From Sphaerisporangium album (GTDB taxonomy: Bacteria > Actinomycetota > Actinomycetes > Streptosporangiales > Streptosporangiaceae), in NCBI RefSeq assembly GCF_003323745.1, contig NZ_QOIL01000007.1, forward strand, positions 62,001 through 126,000: 64,000 nt of DNA, read 5' to 3'. The first letter of the stretch is position 1; every line of letters starts with the position of its first letter. Shown here piece by piece: positions 38,629 through 49,420 of this stretch. Under the pieces are notes generated by a model. It was not told the origin of the DNA. It did not search any database and saw only the letters and a program-made list of their open reading frames with translations. A program made the position numbers and the translations under genes.

Positions 38629-38718
38629 ACCTAGGGTTCCGCTCTCGTGACGAGGGGCTGGTCCGAGAGGTGCAGGCGGCCTAGGCCGCTCCACGGCGGG
38701 ACAAAAACCCGGGAGACA
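38629..38718 (+). ncRNA. Guanidine-I riboswitch (ykkC class)
   Basis: The conserved blocks of the class occur in order: CTAGGGTTCCG at 38631, CTGGTCCGAGAGG at 38658, and CCACGGCGGGACAAAAACCCGGGAGA ending near 38716, with variable stems between. It lies 50 bases upstream of the ureohydrolase gene. This aptamer senses guanidinium and turns on guanidine metabolism and transport. The following leader can form a small GCCTC/GAGGC hairpin upstream of the ribosome site, a possible expression platform. Confidence 0.92.
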
Positions 38719-38765
38719 GTCATGTCGGCTGCCTCCTGAGTGAGGCGTTCTCGAAAGGGACTGCC

Positions 38766-39956
38766 GTGGGCCATCTCCACGACAACTACGGACCCGAGGC
38801 CCGCTACGCCGTCGAGCGCGAGGCGGAGCTTCCGCTCACCATGCACCGGCGCGAGATCGAGCGCGGGCTGGAGTACGGCCTTCAGGGCGCGGACTCGATC
38901 GTGGACCGGACGATTCCGACGTTCTCGCGCGGCGAGCTGCCGCACTTCGCCGGGATCAACACGTTCCTGAAGGCGCCGTACCTGGAGGACGTGCGCCGCT
39001 GCGGCGAGTACGACGTGGCGGTGCTGGGCGCGCCGTTCGACGGGGGCACGACGTACCGCTCGGGGACCCGGTTCGGGCCGCAGGGCATCCGCAAGATCTC
39101 GGCGCTGTACGGCCCGTACAGCTTCGAGCTGGGCGTGGATCTGCGCGAGTCGATCACGATCGCCGACCTCGGGGACATCTTCACGATCCCGGCGAACATC
39201 GAGAAGACGTTCGACCAGATCAGCAAGGCGGTGTCGCACGTCTACGCGAGCGGGGCGTTCCCCGTGGTGCTGGGGGGCGACCATTCGATCGGGTATCCGA
39301 CGGTCCGCGGCATCGCCGAGCATGTTTCCGGAAATGTCTGAATCATCCACTTCGACCGGCACGTCGACACCCAGGAGACCGACCTCGACGAGCGCATGCA
39401 CACCACGCCGTGGTTCCACGCGACCGACATCCCCAACGTGCCGCCGAAGAACCTCGTGCAGATCGGCATCGGCGGCTGGCAGGCGCCCAGACCCGGCGTG
39501 AAGGTCGGCCGGGAGCGCGGGACGACCATCATGACCGTCACCGACTGCGTCGAGATGGGCATCGAGGCCGCCGCCGAGCGCGCCCTGGAGGTCGCCTGGG
39601 ACGGCGCCGAGGCCGTGTGGCTGTCGTTCGACGTCGACTGCCTGGACGCCGCGTTCGTCCCCGGCACCGGCTGGCCCGAGCCCGGCGGGTTCCTCCCCCG
39701 CGAGGTGCTCAAGTTCATCCAGCTCATCGCCGACGCGCGGCCGCTCGCCGGGATCGAGGTGGTCGAGTGCGCCCCGCCGTACGACAACGCCGAGATCACC
39801 GCGCTCATCGCCACCCGCGTCATCTGCGACACCCTCGGGTGCCTGGTCCGCGCCGGCCACCTCCCCAAGCCGCCCGGCGCGCGCCCCGCGCGAGGCGGCT
39901 CCCACGACCAGCCCGGCGACACCGCGCCGGACACGCACGAGAGGGGAGCCTCGTGA
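38766..39956 (+). pseudogene. gdmH: Guanidine hydrolase-type ureohydrolase (GdmH-like) interrupted by one in-frame TGA
   Basis: The whole 396-codon frame is open except for TGA at 39339-39341 (codon 192). The first part has GAPFDGGTTYRSGTRFGPQGIR and the GGDHS metal motif; the second resumes at once as IIHFDRHVDTQETD, then SFDVDCLDAAF and the C-terminal ECAPPYDN. Relatives carry Gly at the stop position, so one G-to-T change (GGA to TGA) explains it. Metal ligands are needed from both halves, so the truncated 191-residue product should be inactive unless there is readthrough or the base is a sequencing error. The riboswitch upstream and importer downstream argue for guanidine hydrolysis rather than agmatine. 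GTG start with AAAGGGA upstream. Confidence 0.85.
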
Positions 39957-40957
39957 TGCGCAGGCGCCTCGTCCAGCCCGCCGCCTCAGCCGTCCTCGCC
40001 GTCCTCGCCCTGCTCACGACGTCCTGTGCCGCCGGGAAGGACGCCGCGCCGTCCGCCTCGGGCGGCGGGTCGAAGATCACTCTGGGGTTCAGCGCCTGGC
40101 CCGGCTGGTTCCCCTGGCAGGTGGCGCAGGAGAAGGGCCTGTTCGCGAAGAACGGCGTCCAGGTCGAGCTGAAGTACTTCGACAACTACACCGACAGCCT
40201 CAACGCCCTGGCCACCGGGAACATCGACGCCAACAGCCAGACGCTCAACGACACCCTCGCCTCGGCGGCCGGAGGCGCCAAGGAGACCGTCGTCCTGGTC
40301 AACGACAACTCGACCGGCAACGACCAGATCATCGCCCGCGACGGCGTGAAGACCCTGGCCGACCTCAAGGGTAGGACCGTGGCCGCCGAGCAAGGCACCG
40401 TCGACCACTACCTGCTGCTGCTCGCCCTGCGGAAGGCGGGCCTGACCGAGCGTGACGTGAAGTTCCAGCCGCTGCCGACCGACGCCGCGGCCGCCGCGTT
40501 CGTCGCGGGGCAGGTGGACGCGGTCGGCGTCTTCGCCCCGTTCACCACCACCGCGCTCAAGCGGCCGGGCAGCACGGCGATCAGCAGCTCCGCCGACTTC
40601 CCCGGCGCGATCCCCGACCACCTGGTCGTCACCAGGGACCTGCTCGACCGGGACGCCGAGAGCGTGCAGGCGCTGGTGAACACCTGGTTCGACACCCTGG
40701 CCTGGATCTCCGCCAACCGGGACGAGGCCCTGGCGATCATGGCGAAGCGGGCGGGGGTGGGCGTCGCGGACTACGAGACCTACGACAAGGGGACGTCGAT
40801 CTTCACGCTGGAGCAGAACCGGGCGGCCTTCGCCTCCGACCTGCCCGCCCGCGCCAAGCAGATCGCCGACTTCCTGGTCGCGGGCAAGCTGGTGGACGCG
40901 GCCCCGTCCCTGGACGGGCTGCTCGACGCGCGGTTCGTCCAGGCGGTGCAGCCGTGA
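39956..40957 (+). CDS. ABC transporter substrate-binding lipoprotein (NMT1/TauA/SsuA type), probably guanidine
   Basis: 333 residues. Signal peptide with lipobox LTTSC (C24). The mature part ITLGFSAWPGWFPWQVAQEKGLFAKNGVQVELKYFDN is the nitrate/taurine/aliphatic-sulfonate binding-protein class. Its ATG shares one base with the ureohydrolase stop (TGATG), and a GGGGAG lies upstream. Position in a guanidine-I riboswitch operon suggests guanidine or a related guanidino compound as ligand. Confidence 0.88.
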   Translation: MRRRLVQPAASAVLAVLALLTTSCAAGKDAAPSASGGGSKITLGFSAWPGWFPWQVAQEKGLFAKNGVQVELKYFDNYTDSLNALATGNIDANSQTLNDTLASAAGGAKETVVLVNDNSTGNDQIIARDGVKTLADLKGRTVAAEQGTVDHYLLLLALRKAGLTERDVKFQPLPTDAAAAAFVAGQVDAVGVFAPFTTTALKRPGSTAISSSADFPGAIPDHLVVTRDLLDRDAESVQALVNTWFDTLAWISANRDEALAIMAKRAGVGVADYETYDKGTSIFTLEQNRAAFASDLPARAKQIADFLVAGKLVDAAPSLDGLLDARFVQAVQP

Positions 40958-41907
40958 CCCCGCACCCGGCCGCCACGCAGGCGGGCGAGACGGCCGACCA
41001 GAAGCCCGACCCGGTGACCGGCCCCGACCCCGGCCCCGTGACCGGCCCCGTGACCGGCCCCGTGGGCGACACCGCGACGGGGCCCGTGGACGGCGGGGCG
41101 ACCGGCCTGGCGCCCCCGCGCCCGGGGCGGCGGATCCGGCCGTTGAGCGGGTCCGTGACCGCCCGCACGGCCTGGACGCTGCGGGCCCTGTCGGTGCTCG
41201 GCCCGCTGGCCGCCTGGTGGGCGCTGAGCGCGAGCGGGGCGGTCAACCCCGCCTTCCTGCCCTCCCCCGCCGCCGTGTGGGACGCGGGCGTGCGGATGGC
41301 CGTCAGCGGCGACCTGTGGTCGGACCTGGCGGCGAGCCTCGGCCGTATCGGCCTGGGCTTCCTGCTCGCCGTGCTGATCTCGGTGCCGCTGGGGTTCACG
41401 ATGGGCGCCCTGCCCTGGGCGCAGGCCCTGCTGGAGCCGATCGTCGGCCTGCTGCGCTACCTGCCCGCCTCGGCGTTCATCCCGCTGCTGATCATCTGGC
41501 TCGGCATCGGCGAGGCGTCCAAGGTGGCGCTGCTCGTGCTCGGCGTGGTGTTCTTCAACACCCTCATGACCGCGGACGTCGTGCGGCGGGTCCCCCGGCG
41601 GCTGCTGGAGGTCTCGGCGACGCTCGGCGCGGGCCGCCCGCGGGTCGCCGCGCGCGTCGTCTTCCCGTACGCCCTGCCGGGCATCATCGACGCGATGCGG
41701 GTCAACGCGGCGGCCGCCTGGAACTTCGTGGTCGTGGCCGAGCTGATCGCGGCCACCTCGGGCCTCGGGTACCGCATCACCCGTGCCCAGCGGTTCCTGC
41801 AGACCGACCGCATCTTCGCGATCCTCGTGGTGATCGGCCTGATCGGGCTGACCATCGACGTGACGCTGCGGCTGCTGCGGGCCCGCGTCGGCAGGTGGTC
41901 CGCGTGA
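40954..41907 (+). CDS. ABC transporter permease (TauC/SsuC type) with repetitive N-terminal extension
   Basis: 317 residues from a GTG overlapping the previous stop (GTGA). About 80 N-terminal residues precede the first membrane helix and include short GPVTGP repeats encoded by tandem GTGACCGGCCCC units near 41040-41065. The remainder is a standard permease with about six helices and the LEVSATLGAGRPRVAARVVFPYALPGI coupling loop that contacts the ATPase. It forms the channel of the putative guanidine importer. Confidence 0.9.
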   Translation: MTPHPAATQAGETADQKPDPVTGPDPGPVTGPVTGPVGDTATGPVDGGATGLAPPRPGRRIRPLSGSVTARTAWTLRALSVLGPLAAWWALSASGAVNPAFLPSPAAVWDAGVRMAVSGDLWSDLAASLGRIGLGFLLAVLISVPLGFTMGALPWAQALLEPIVGLLRYLPASAFIPLLIIWLGIGEASKVALLVLGVVFFNTLMTADVVRRVPRRLLEVSATLGAGRPRVAARVVFPYALPGIIDAMRVNAAAAWNFVVVAELIAATSGLGYRITRAQRFLQTDRIFAILVVIGLIGLTIDVTLRLLRARVGRWSA

Positions 41908-41938
41908 CCGCCGTCCCCGCGCGCCCGAGGAGGGTTTC

Positions 41939-42706
41939 GTGACGTTGCGCCTGGAAGGGCTCGGCAAGGAGTTCGTCCCCGGCCTGCCGGTGCTGGAAGG
42001 CATCGACCTGACCGTCGAGCCCGGCGGTTTCGTCTGCGTCGTGGGCGCCAGCGGCTCGGGCAAGTCCACGCTGCTCTCGCTGATCGCCGGGCTGACGCGG
42101 CCGACGGCCGGGCGGGTCCTGCTGGACGGCCAGGAGGTCACAGGTCCGGGTCCGGAGCGCGGGCTGGTGTTCCAGACCGCCTCGCTGTACCCGTGGCGGA
42201 CGGTGGCGGGGAACGTCGCCTTCGGGCTGGAGGCGATGGGCATGCCCCGGGCGCGCCGGGACGCGCGGGTGGCCGGGCTGCTGGACGAGGTGGGCCTGCG
42301 CCACCTGGCCGGAGCGCTGCCCGGACGCCTGTCGGGCGGCCAGCAGCAGCGCGTGGCGATCGCCCGGGCCCTCGCCTGCTCGCCGCGCGTGCTGCTGCTG
42401 GACGAGCCGTTCGGCGCGCTGGACGTGCAGACGAAGGAGGACATGCAGGTGTTCGTCCGCCAGGTGTGGCGGGACGTCGGCACAACCGTGATCATGGTGA
42501 CCCATGACGTCGAGGAAGCGGTCTTCCTGGGGCGGCGGGTCATCGTCCTGTCCTGCGATCCCGGGCGCGTGGCCCGCGACCTCGCCGTCGACCTCCCCGC
42601 CGACCGCACGCTCGCGGACAAGCGCTCGACGGCGTTCCTCGCGTTGCGCGTGGAGGTGGAAGATCTCGTCCGTGCCGAGCACCGCGCCCATCAGGCGCGC
42701 GTGTAG
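41939..42706 (+). CDS. ABC transporter ATP-binding protein (TauB/SsuB type)
   Basis: 255 residues. Walker A GASGSGKST, Q-loop VFQTASLYPW, signature LSGGQQQR, Walker B VLLLDEPFGALD and switch His in VTHDVEEA are intact. GTG start with GAGGAGG five bases upstream. Completes the importer after the binding protein and permease. Confidence 0.93.
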   Translation: MTLRLEGLGKEFVPGLPVLEGIDLTVEPGGFVCVVGASGSGKSTLLSLIAGLTRPTAGRVLLDGQEVTGPGPERGLVFQTASLYPWRTVAGNVAFGLEAMGMPRARRDARVAGLLDEVGLRHLAGALPGRLSGGQQQRVAIARALACSPRVLLLDEPFGALDVQTKEDMQVFVRQVWRDVGTTVIMVTHDVEEAVFLGRRVIVLSCDPGRVARDLAVDLPADRTLADKRSTAFLALRVEVEDLVRAEHRAHQARV

Positions 42707-42747
42707 GTTCGGCTAGGAATCACCTCAGTATCGAAGGGATGATCGCA

Positions 42748-43176
42748 ATGGCGACGACACGTACCGCGACCACGCAGTGGAAGGGCCCCCTGATCCACGG
42801 CTCCGGCACCGTCTCGCTCGACACCTCCGGAGTCGGGACGTTCGACGTCACGTGGGCCTCGCGCTCGGAGGAGGCCAACGGCAAGACCAGCCCGGAGGAG
42901 CTGATCGCGGCGGCTCACTCGTCCTGCTTCTCGATGGCGCTCTCGCACGGCCTGGCCCAGGCGGGCACGCCGCCGCAGAGCCTGGAGACGAAGGCCGACG
43001 TGACCTTCCAGCCTGGCGAGGGCATCACGGGCATCGTGCTGTCCGTCCGCGCGCAGGTCGAGGGCATCTCCGCGGAGGACTTCCAGACCGCCGCCGAGAC
43101 CGCCAAGGCCAACTGCCCGGTCAGCAAGGCCCTGACGGGCACCACGATCACCCTGAACGCCGAGCTGCTCGGCTGA
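42748..43176 (+). CDS. OsmC-family peroxiredoxin-like protein
   Basis: 142 residues from ATG 42748, nine bases after GAAGGG; the ATG at 42739 sits too close to that site. OsmC/Ohr proteins reduce organic hydroperoxides with two Cys; here they are in AAHSSCFSMAL and AKANCPVSKAL. The TSPEELIAAAHSSCF order is that of OsmC proper. Cytoplasmic. It follows the transporter by 41 bases but is probably an independent unit ending at the hairpin at 43190. Confidence 0.92.
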   Translation: MATTRTATTQWKGPLIHGSGTVSLDTSGVGTFDVTWASRSEEANGKTSPEELIAAAHSSCFSMALSHGLAQAGTPPQSLETKADVTFQPGEGITGIVLSVRAQVEGISAEDFQTAAETAKANCPVSKALTGTTITLNAELLG

Positions 43177-43189
43177 GCACGGCCCCGAG

Positions 43190-43217
43190 GCCCCCGCGCG
43201 CCCCGGCGCGCGGGGGC
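43190..43217 (+). terminator. Hairpin terminator after osmC-like gene
   Basis: Arms GCCCCCGCGCG and CGCGCGGGGGC make an 11-bp GC stem with a six-base loop, 13 bases after the stop codon. Confidence 0.8.
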
Positions 43218-43566
43218 TGCACCATGTCCGCTTCATACCTATCTGTGTAGTTAACTGATGGTAAAGGCGGTATATACAAAAATGTCCGTTTGCGTGTACG
43301 TTGTTGACCCTCCGCCGGGTCGGCGCCCAGGAGGAGAGGCCCCGGCCTCACCCACCTCGGGAGCGTCCGGCGGGCACTCTCACCTGGCGGGAAGGCCCTG
43401 GAAAATCAGGCCCGCGGCCCTACTATCGACAGTAGAGCCGGAACTCACAGCCAGGGACGCGGACGGAGCCTTCAGGGAGGGAACACGAGGCACCGGATCA
43501 CGAGAGGGAAACAAGCCACGCGATCGAGCGGCACCGCGGACCGTTCCTTGACCACAATGAGGCTAC
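43218..43566 (+). promoter_or_regulatory. Promoter/leader region of glgX
   Basis: About 350 bases. 43228-43305 is unusually AT-rich for this window and contains a TATATA near 43270 that could be a -10 box; the rest is GC-rich leader. A 97-codon open frame from 43258 looks non-coding in composition. No RNA element was recognised. Confidence 0.45.
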
Positions 43567-45699
<2,133 letters not shown>

Positions 45700-45727
45700 G
45701 CCGCGCGCCCCCGGCGACGCGGAGGAC

Positions 45728-48463
45728 CTAATCGCCGGGACAGGAGCCGCCCTGCCAGGTCGAGGGATCGCTCTGGTCCGGGAGCCGCCCGCACGCCATG
45801 AGCGTGTCGACCTTGCCGCCGGTGGGTCGCAGGATGTACACGGCCTTCCTCGCGGGGAACCTGTCGTTCTTGTTGAGCGTCAGGACACCGGACGCGCCAA
45901 GATAGTCGACGACTCCGGGATCGTAGAGCTGGCCGTAGACCTCGTTAGGCCCGAAGCTCCCGTCGGGGTACTTCGGATACGTTCCGTTGACGGCCTGAGA
46001 GACGACGCGGAGCGCGTCGTATCCCCCGGCCGCGTCGGAGTTCGCCTGACCGGCCGGGAACCGGTCCTTGAACTGGCTGGAGAAATGGTCGTAGCCGTCA
46101 TTGCCCGCCCCGGCGCCCCCCGCATTGAATCCCACGTAGTACAGGTTCATGAACGAGTAGGCGTTCTCCGCGAGAGCCGGATCTTCGAGGAACTTCGCCG
46201 GGGGGCTCTCGGCGAGGACGTCGATCTTCGTGTCGTTCATGTGGCATTCACCGATGCTCTGCATGGTGCCGAGCAGATCGGGCATCACCGCCGATCGTCC
46301 CGCGTACACGACGAAGGCCCCGGAGTTCCGGGCCCGCGCGCAGATCCGCCGTGCGACGCCGTCGGTACTCGGACCGTTGTCCTTCTCCGAATACGCGACC
46401 TCCTCGACCGTCGCCCCGTAGGCCGTGTACGCCTCGGTGAACTTGGTCATCAGGTCCTTGCTGAAGTAGGTGTCCTCCGGGTCGTACACCACCACCGCCG
46501 GCCTGGTGGTCGAGGCCGGCGCGTGGTGAGCGAGGAACTCCGCGATCACCTTGGCGATCCGCCGGTTCTGCGGCGACACCTGGAAGTAGCGGTCGGGGGC
46601 CTTGTCGAGCATCTCGCTGCCGGTGACCGAGATGCCCACCACGGGGATCTGCGCCGCGTCCAGTTCCCCGATCGCCCGCAGCGATTCCGGGCGGCTCTGC
46701 GTGATGCCGATGACGGCGGCGATGCGGTCGTGGTCCTTCCGCTTGATGATCTCCTGGGCCACATCCGGCCCGTCGGAGTTCTGCGCCCCGTAGGCGAAGT
46801 ACTGGCCGGCGTTGGCGATGAGCAATCGGATGCGCATCGGCCGCTTGACCTCCTGCCTGTTCAGCTGCGCCTGGGCGATGATCGCTCCACGCAGTCCCTG
46901 CAGGCCGTTCGGGGCCGTCTCTCCCGAATCGGTGCTCACGCTGAGCGGTGCGAAGAACACCACCGACCGGTAGGGCTTTCCCTCCTTCTCGACCGCGCGG
47001 TTCTGCTCGGAGACCTTCTGCTCCAGATCTCGCAGTTCCTGCCCCTTCTCACCGGCCGCGAGGCTGCACTCCTGGCCGTCGGTGACCCCGACGATCTCTC
47101 CGGTCGTCACCTCCTGGCAGGCCGACGGCCGCCACGGGTGGACGGCGAAGAGCGCGCCGGCCACCAGCGCCAGCGGGACCAGCATGGACAAGATCGGACG
47201 CACGTAGTCGCCGTGGCGGTTCTCCCGCGCGGGCACCTCGAACGTGGTGCGCAGCCACTGCTCGGCCGCCCCGTCGTCGTCCTCCTTCGAGAGCGGCACG
47301 ACGTACACGCCCCCGGCCGGCAGGCCGGTTGAGCGCCCGGCGTACAGGTCGCGCACCTGGACGGCGAGGTCGTCCGGCCGCTTGGACTCGGGGTCCGGGG
47401 TGAGGGCGACGGCGTAGGAAGGCACCTTGCCGGTGAGCGCGCCGAGTACCAGCAGGGGCGGGGGTGAGGGCGGAGGAGAGGACGAGGCGGACGAGCCGGT
47501 CTCGCCCGCGCTGACGTAGTTGTCGAGGAAACGCCGGCTGGGGCTGTCCTCGTCGCCGACCGTGGCGAGCAGCACGACGAACGGCCAGGGCCGGCGCACG
47601 CGGTGCACCCACAGGCGTGAGGGGCGCGCGGCCTCGTCAAGATCCCTCATCAGGGCCATCAGCAGGATCCGCTGCGTCAGGACGTCGTCGTGCCGGACAT
47701 CCCCGTCCGCGGCCAGTTCCATGGCGACCTTGAGGAAATCGCGGCCGGGAATCCTGAGCCGTGCTCCCACCCAGCGCCAACTTCGGCTACGGCCGAGCCA
47801 CACCCCGTAGACCCAGCGCGGTACGCCGACGACCAGCATCTCGAACAGCTTGAGCAGCACCCCGGTGAGCGCGTTCCTTCCGCCCGCCTCCGCGAGGCTC
47901 GCCAGCCGGCCGAGCCAGGGCCGCCTCTCCGTGAGGTCCTCGTACAGCCGGTCACGCAGCCGCCGGCGCGCCCCGCTTCCGCCGCCGACGCGGGTACCCA
48001 GAATGGCGTGGAGCGTCTGGTAGCGGGACAGCCGGAGCGTCCCGCTCCCCGGCGGCATCGAGCGCTCCAACTGCGCGGCGATCGTCGAGACGACGCGGAT
48101 ATGCGGCTCGGCGCCGCCTTCGTCGTCATCTCGGGCGCCGCCCCGCGTCAGCGCGGCGTCCTCGACGTACGCGTGCGGGACCAGCCCCACCATGCCCGCC
48201 GAGCGGCGGCGCAGCCGGTCCCGGTAGACGGTGATCATCCGGCTCGCCGCGCCGTCCGTCCCCTCCCCCTCGGCCGGCTCCTCCGCCGCCTGAGGGCCGG
48301 TCCCGGCCTCACGTCGTAAGAGGACGACCGGCAGCCTGCGCGTGGCCGGGCGCTCCACGGCGACGTCGTCGATCCGCATGAAGAGGTACTGGACATTGCG
48401 CGGCAGAGGCGGCTCGCCCTCTTCGCCCGTCTCGTCCGGGACAGGACTGGCTGGTGTCCGCAC
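45728..48463 (-). CDS. Membrane-anchored receptor-like protein: cytoplasmic NTPase-like region, one TM helix, extracellular type-1 periplasmic-binding domain
   Basis: 911 residues from GTG 48463, five bases after AGGAGG; an ATG at 48481 overlaps that ribosome site. The first ~420 residues are cytoplasmic: LPVVLLRREAGTGPQ looks like a P-loop strand whose GKS/T is lost, and a later WPFVVLLATVGDEDSP strand is followed by a Ser/Pro-rich linker. One TM helix lies at about 422-444 (PILSMLVPLALVAGALFAV). The outer part from about 500 is a branched-chain-amino-acid receptor-type binding domain (VVFFAPLSVST, VIGITQSRPESLRAIGELD, IPVVGISVTGSEML, NDGYDHF, GGYDALRVVSQAV). No transporter partners are nearby; a sensory role is inferred. 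Confidence 0.8.
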   Translation of the reverse strand: MRTPASPVPDETGEEGEPPLPRNVQYLFMRIDDVAVERPATRRLPVVLLRREAGTGPQAAEEPAEGEGTDGAASRMITVYRDRLRRRSAGMVGLVPHAYVEDAALTRGGARDDDEGGAEPHIRVVSTIAAQLERSMPPGSGTLRLSRYQTLHAILGTRVGGGSGARRRLRDRLYEDLTERRPWLGRLASLAEAGGRNALTGVLLKLFEMLVVGVPRWVYGVWLGRSRSWRWVGARLRIPGRDFLKVAMELAADGDVRHDDVLTQRILLMALMRDLDEAARPSRLWVHRVRRPWPFVVLLATVGDEDSPSRRFLDNYVSAGETGSSASSSPPPSPPPLLVLGALTGKVPSYAVALTPDPESKRPDDLAVQVRDLYAGRSTGLPAGGVYVVPLSKEDDDGAAEQWLRTTFEVPARENRHGDYVRPILSMLVPLALVAGALFAVHPWRPSACQEVTTGEIVGVTDGQECSLAAGEKGQELRDLEQKVSEQNRAVEKEGKPYRSVVFFAPLSVSTDSGETAPNGLQGLRGAIIAQAQLNRQEVKRPMRIRLLIANAGQYFAYGAQNSDGPDVAQEIIKRKDHDRIAAVIGITQSRPESLRAIGELDAAQIPVVGISVTGSEMLDKAPDRYFQVSPQNRRIAKVIAEFLAHHAPASTTRPAVVVYDPEDTYFSKDLMTKFTEAYTAYGATVEEVAYSEKDNGPSTDGVARRICARARNSGAFVVYAGRSAVMPDLLGTMQSIGECHMNDTKIDVLAESPPAKFLEDPALAENAYSFMNLYYVGFNAGGAGAGNDGYDHFSSQFKDRFPAGQANSDAAGGYDALRVVSQAVNGTYPKYPDGSFGPNEVYGQLYDPGVVDYLGASGVLTLNKNDRFPARKAVYILRPTGGKVDTLMACGRLPDQSDPSTWQGGSCPGD

Positions 48464-48697
48464 CGCACCCTCCTGGGTCATGCCGCGCGCCGCGCGGATC
48501 CGGCTGGATCTCAGGTCACGCCGTGCCGGCCCCTCGCGGCCCCACCGACCCGTTTCCTCCGAGGCACTCCGCAGACGGCGCGGTGACTCTACGCACTGCG
48601 CAGCTCACGTGTCGCGATATATGCCAAAATGTTGCTTCGCATCCGTCCCGCGATCCCTGCGCGTACACTCCAACCCGCCTGTGCCAAGGTAGAGAGC

Positions 48698-49420
48698 GTG
48701 CGACGCATCCTGCCCGCCCCCGCCGACGACGTGAACCTCGCCGAGGCGTACGCCTACCCGCGCGGCGAGTGGCTGCGCATCAACATGGTGGCCGGAGTCG
48801 ACGGGGGCGCCTGGCTGAAGGGGCTCTCCGAGGGCCTCTCCGGCCCGGGCGACCGCCGCCTCTTCGGCGTCCTGCGGGCGCTGTCGGACGTCGTGCTGGC
48901 CGGCGCGGCGACCGTCCGCACCGAGGGGTACGGCCCGGCCCGCCCCCGCGCGTCCTGGCCGGACCTGCGCTCGGGACGCCCGCCCGCCCCGCCCATCGCG
49001 GTCGTGACCCGCAAGCTCGACCTCGACCTCGGCAGCCCCCTGTTCACCGAGGCGCAGCCCTACGCCAGGACCATCGTGATCACGACCGAGAGCGCCCCCA
49101 AGGACCGGCGCGACGAGGCCGCCAGGAACGCCGAGGTCATCGTCGCGGGAGACGAGCGGGTGGACCTGCCGGTGGCGCTCGCCGGGCTGCGCGAGCGGGG
49201 TCTCGGCCAGGTCCTTTGCGAGGGCGGCCCCCGCGTCAACGCGCAGCTCGCGGCGGCCCGCCTGGTGGACGAGCTGTGCCTCACGATCAGCCCGATCATG
49301 GCCGGAGGGGACGCCGCGCGCATCCTCAACGGCCCGGCCTCGCAGCTCCGCCTGCATCTCGCGCACGTCCTGGAGGAAGAAGGCTTCCTCTTCTGCAAGT
49401 ACACCCGGGAGCCGCTATGA
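48698..49420 (+). CDS. RibD C-terminal-type pyrimidine/dihydrofolate-like reductase
   Basis: 240 residues from GTG with AAGG eight bases upstream. The family (RibD_C, bacterial DHFR-like) reduces aminopyrimidine or similar substrates with NADPH. VLAGAATVRTEGYGPAR, QVLCEGGPRVNAQL and DELCLTISPIMAGGDAARIL are the family blocks. Stand-alone copies in actinomycetes are separate from riboflavin operons, and the substrate here is unknown. Its stop overlaps the DNA ligase start as ATGA, an unusual pairing that suggests coupled expression. Confidence 0.85.
   Translation: MRRILPAPADDVNLAEAYAYPRGEWLRINMVAGVDGGAWLKGLSEGLSGPGDRRLFGVLRALSDVVLAGAATVRTEGYGPARPRASWPDLRSGRPPAPPIAVVTRKLDLDLGSPLFTEAQPYARTIVITTESAPKDRRDEAARNAEVIVAGDERVDLPVALAGLRERGLGQVLCEGGPRVNAQLAAARLVDELCLTISPIMAGGDAARILNGPASQLRLHLAHVLEEEGFLFCKYTREPL

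Noticed and set aside
36451-38634. A 727-codon plus-strand open frame across ytfQ and lacI copy 2, and a 341-codon one across lacI copy 1
   Set aside because: They are antisense shadows caused by the codon bias of the lacI genes; composition is His/Arg/Pro-rich and they lack ribosome sites, while the minus-strand proteins are clear families.
39339-39341. Selenocysteine at the ureohydrolase TGA
   Set aside because: The homologous residue is Gly, not Cys, there is no known selenoprotein in this family, and no following SECIS-like hairpin was recognised.
43258-43551. 97-codon frame upstream of glgX
   Set aside because: No ribosome site and non-coding composition; it overlaps the AT-rich promoter segment.
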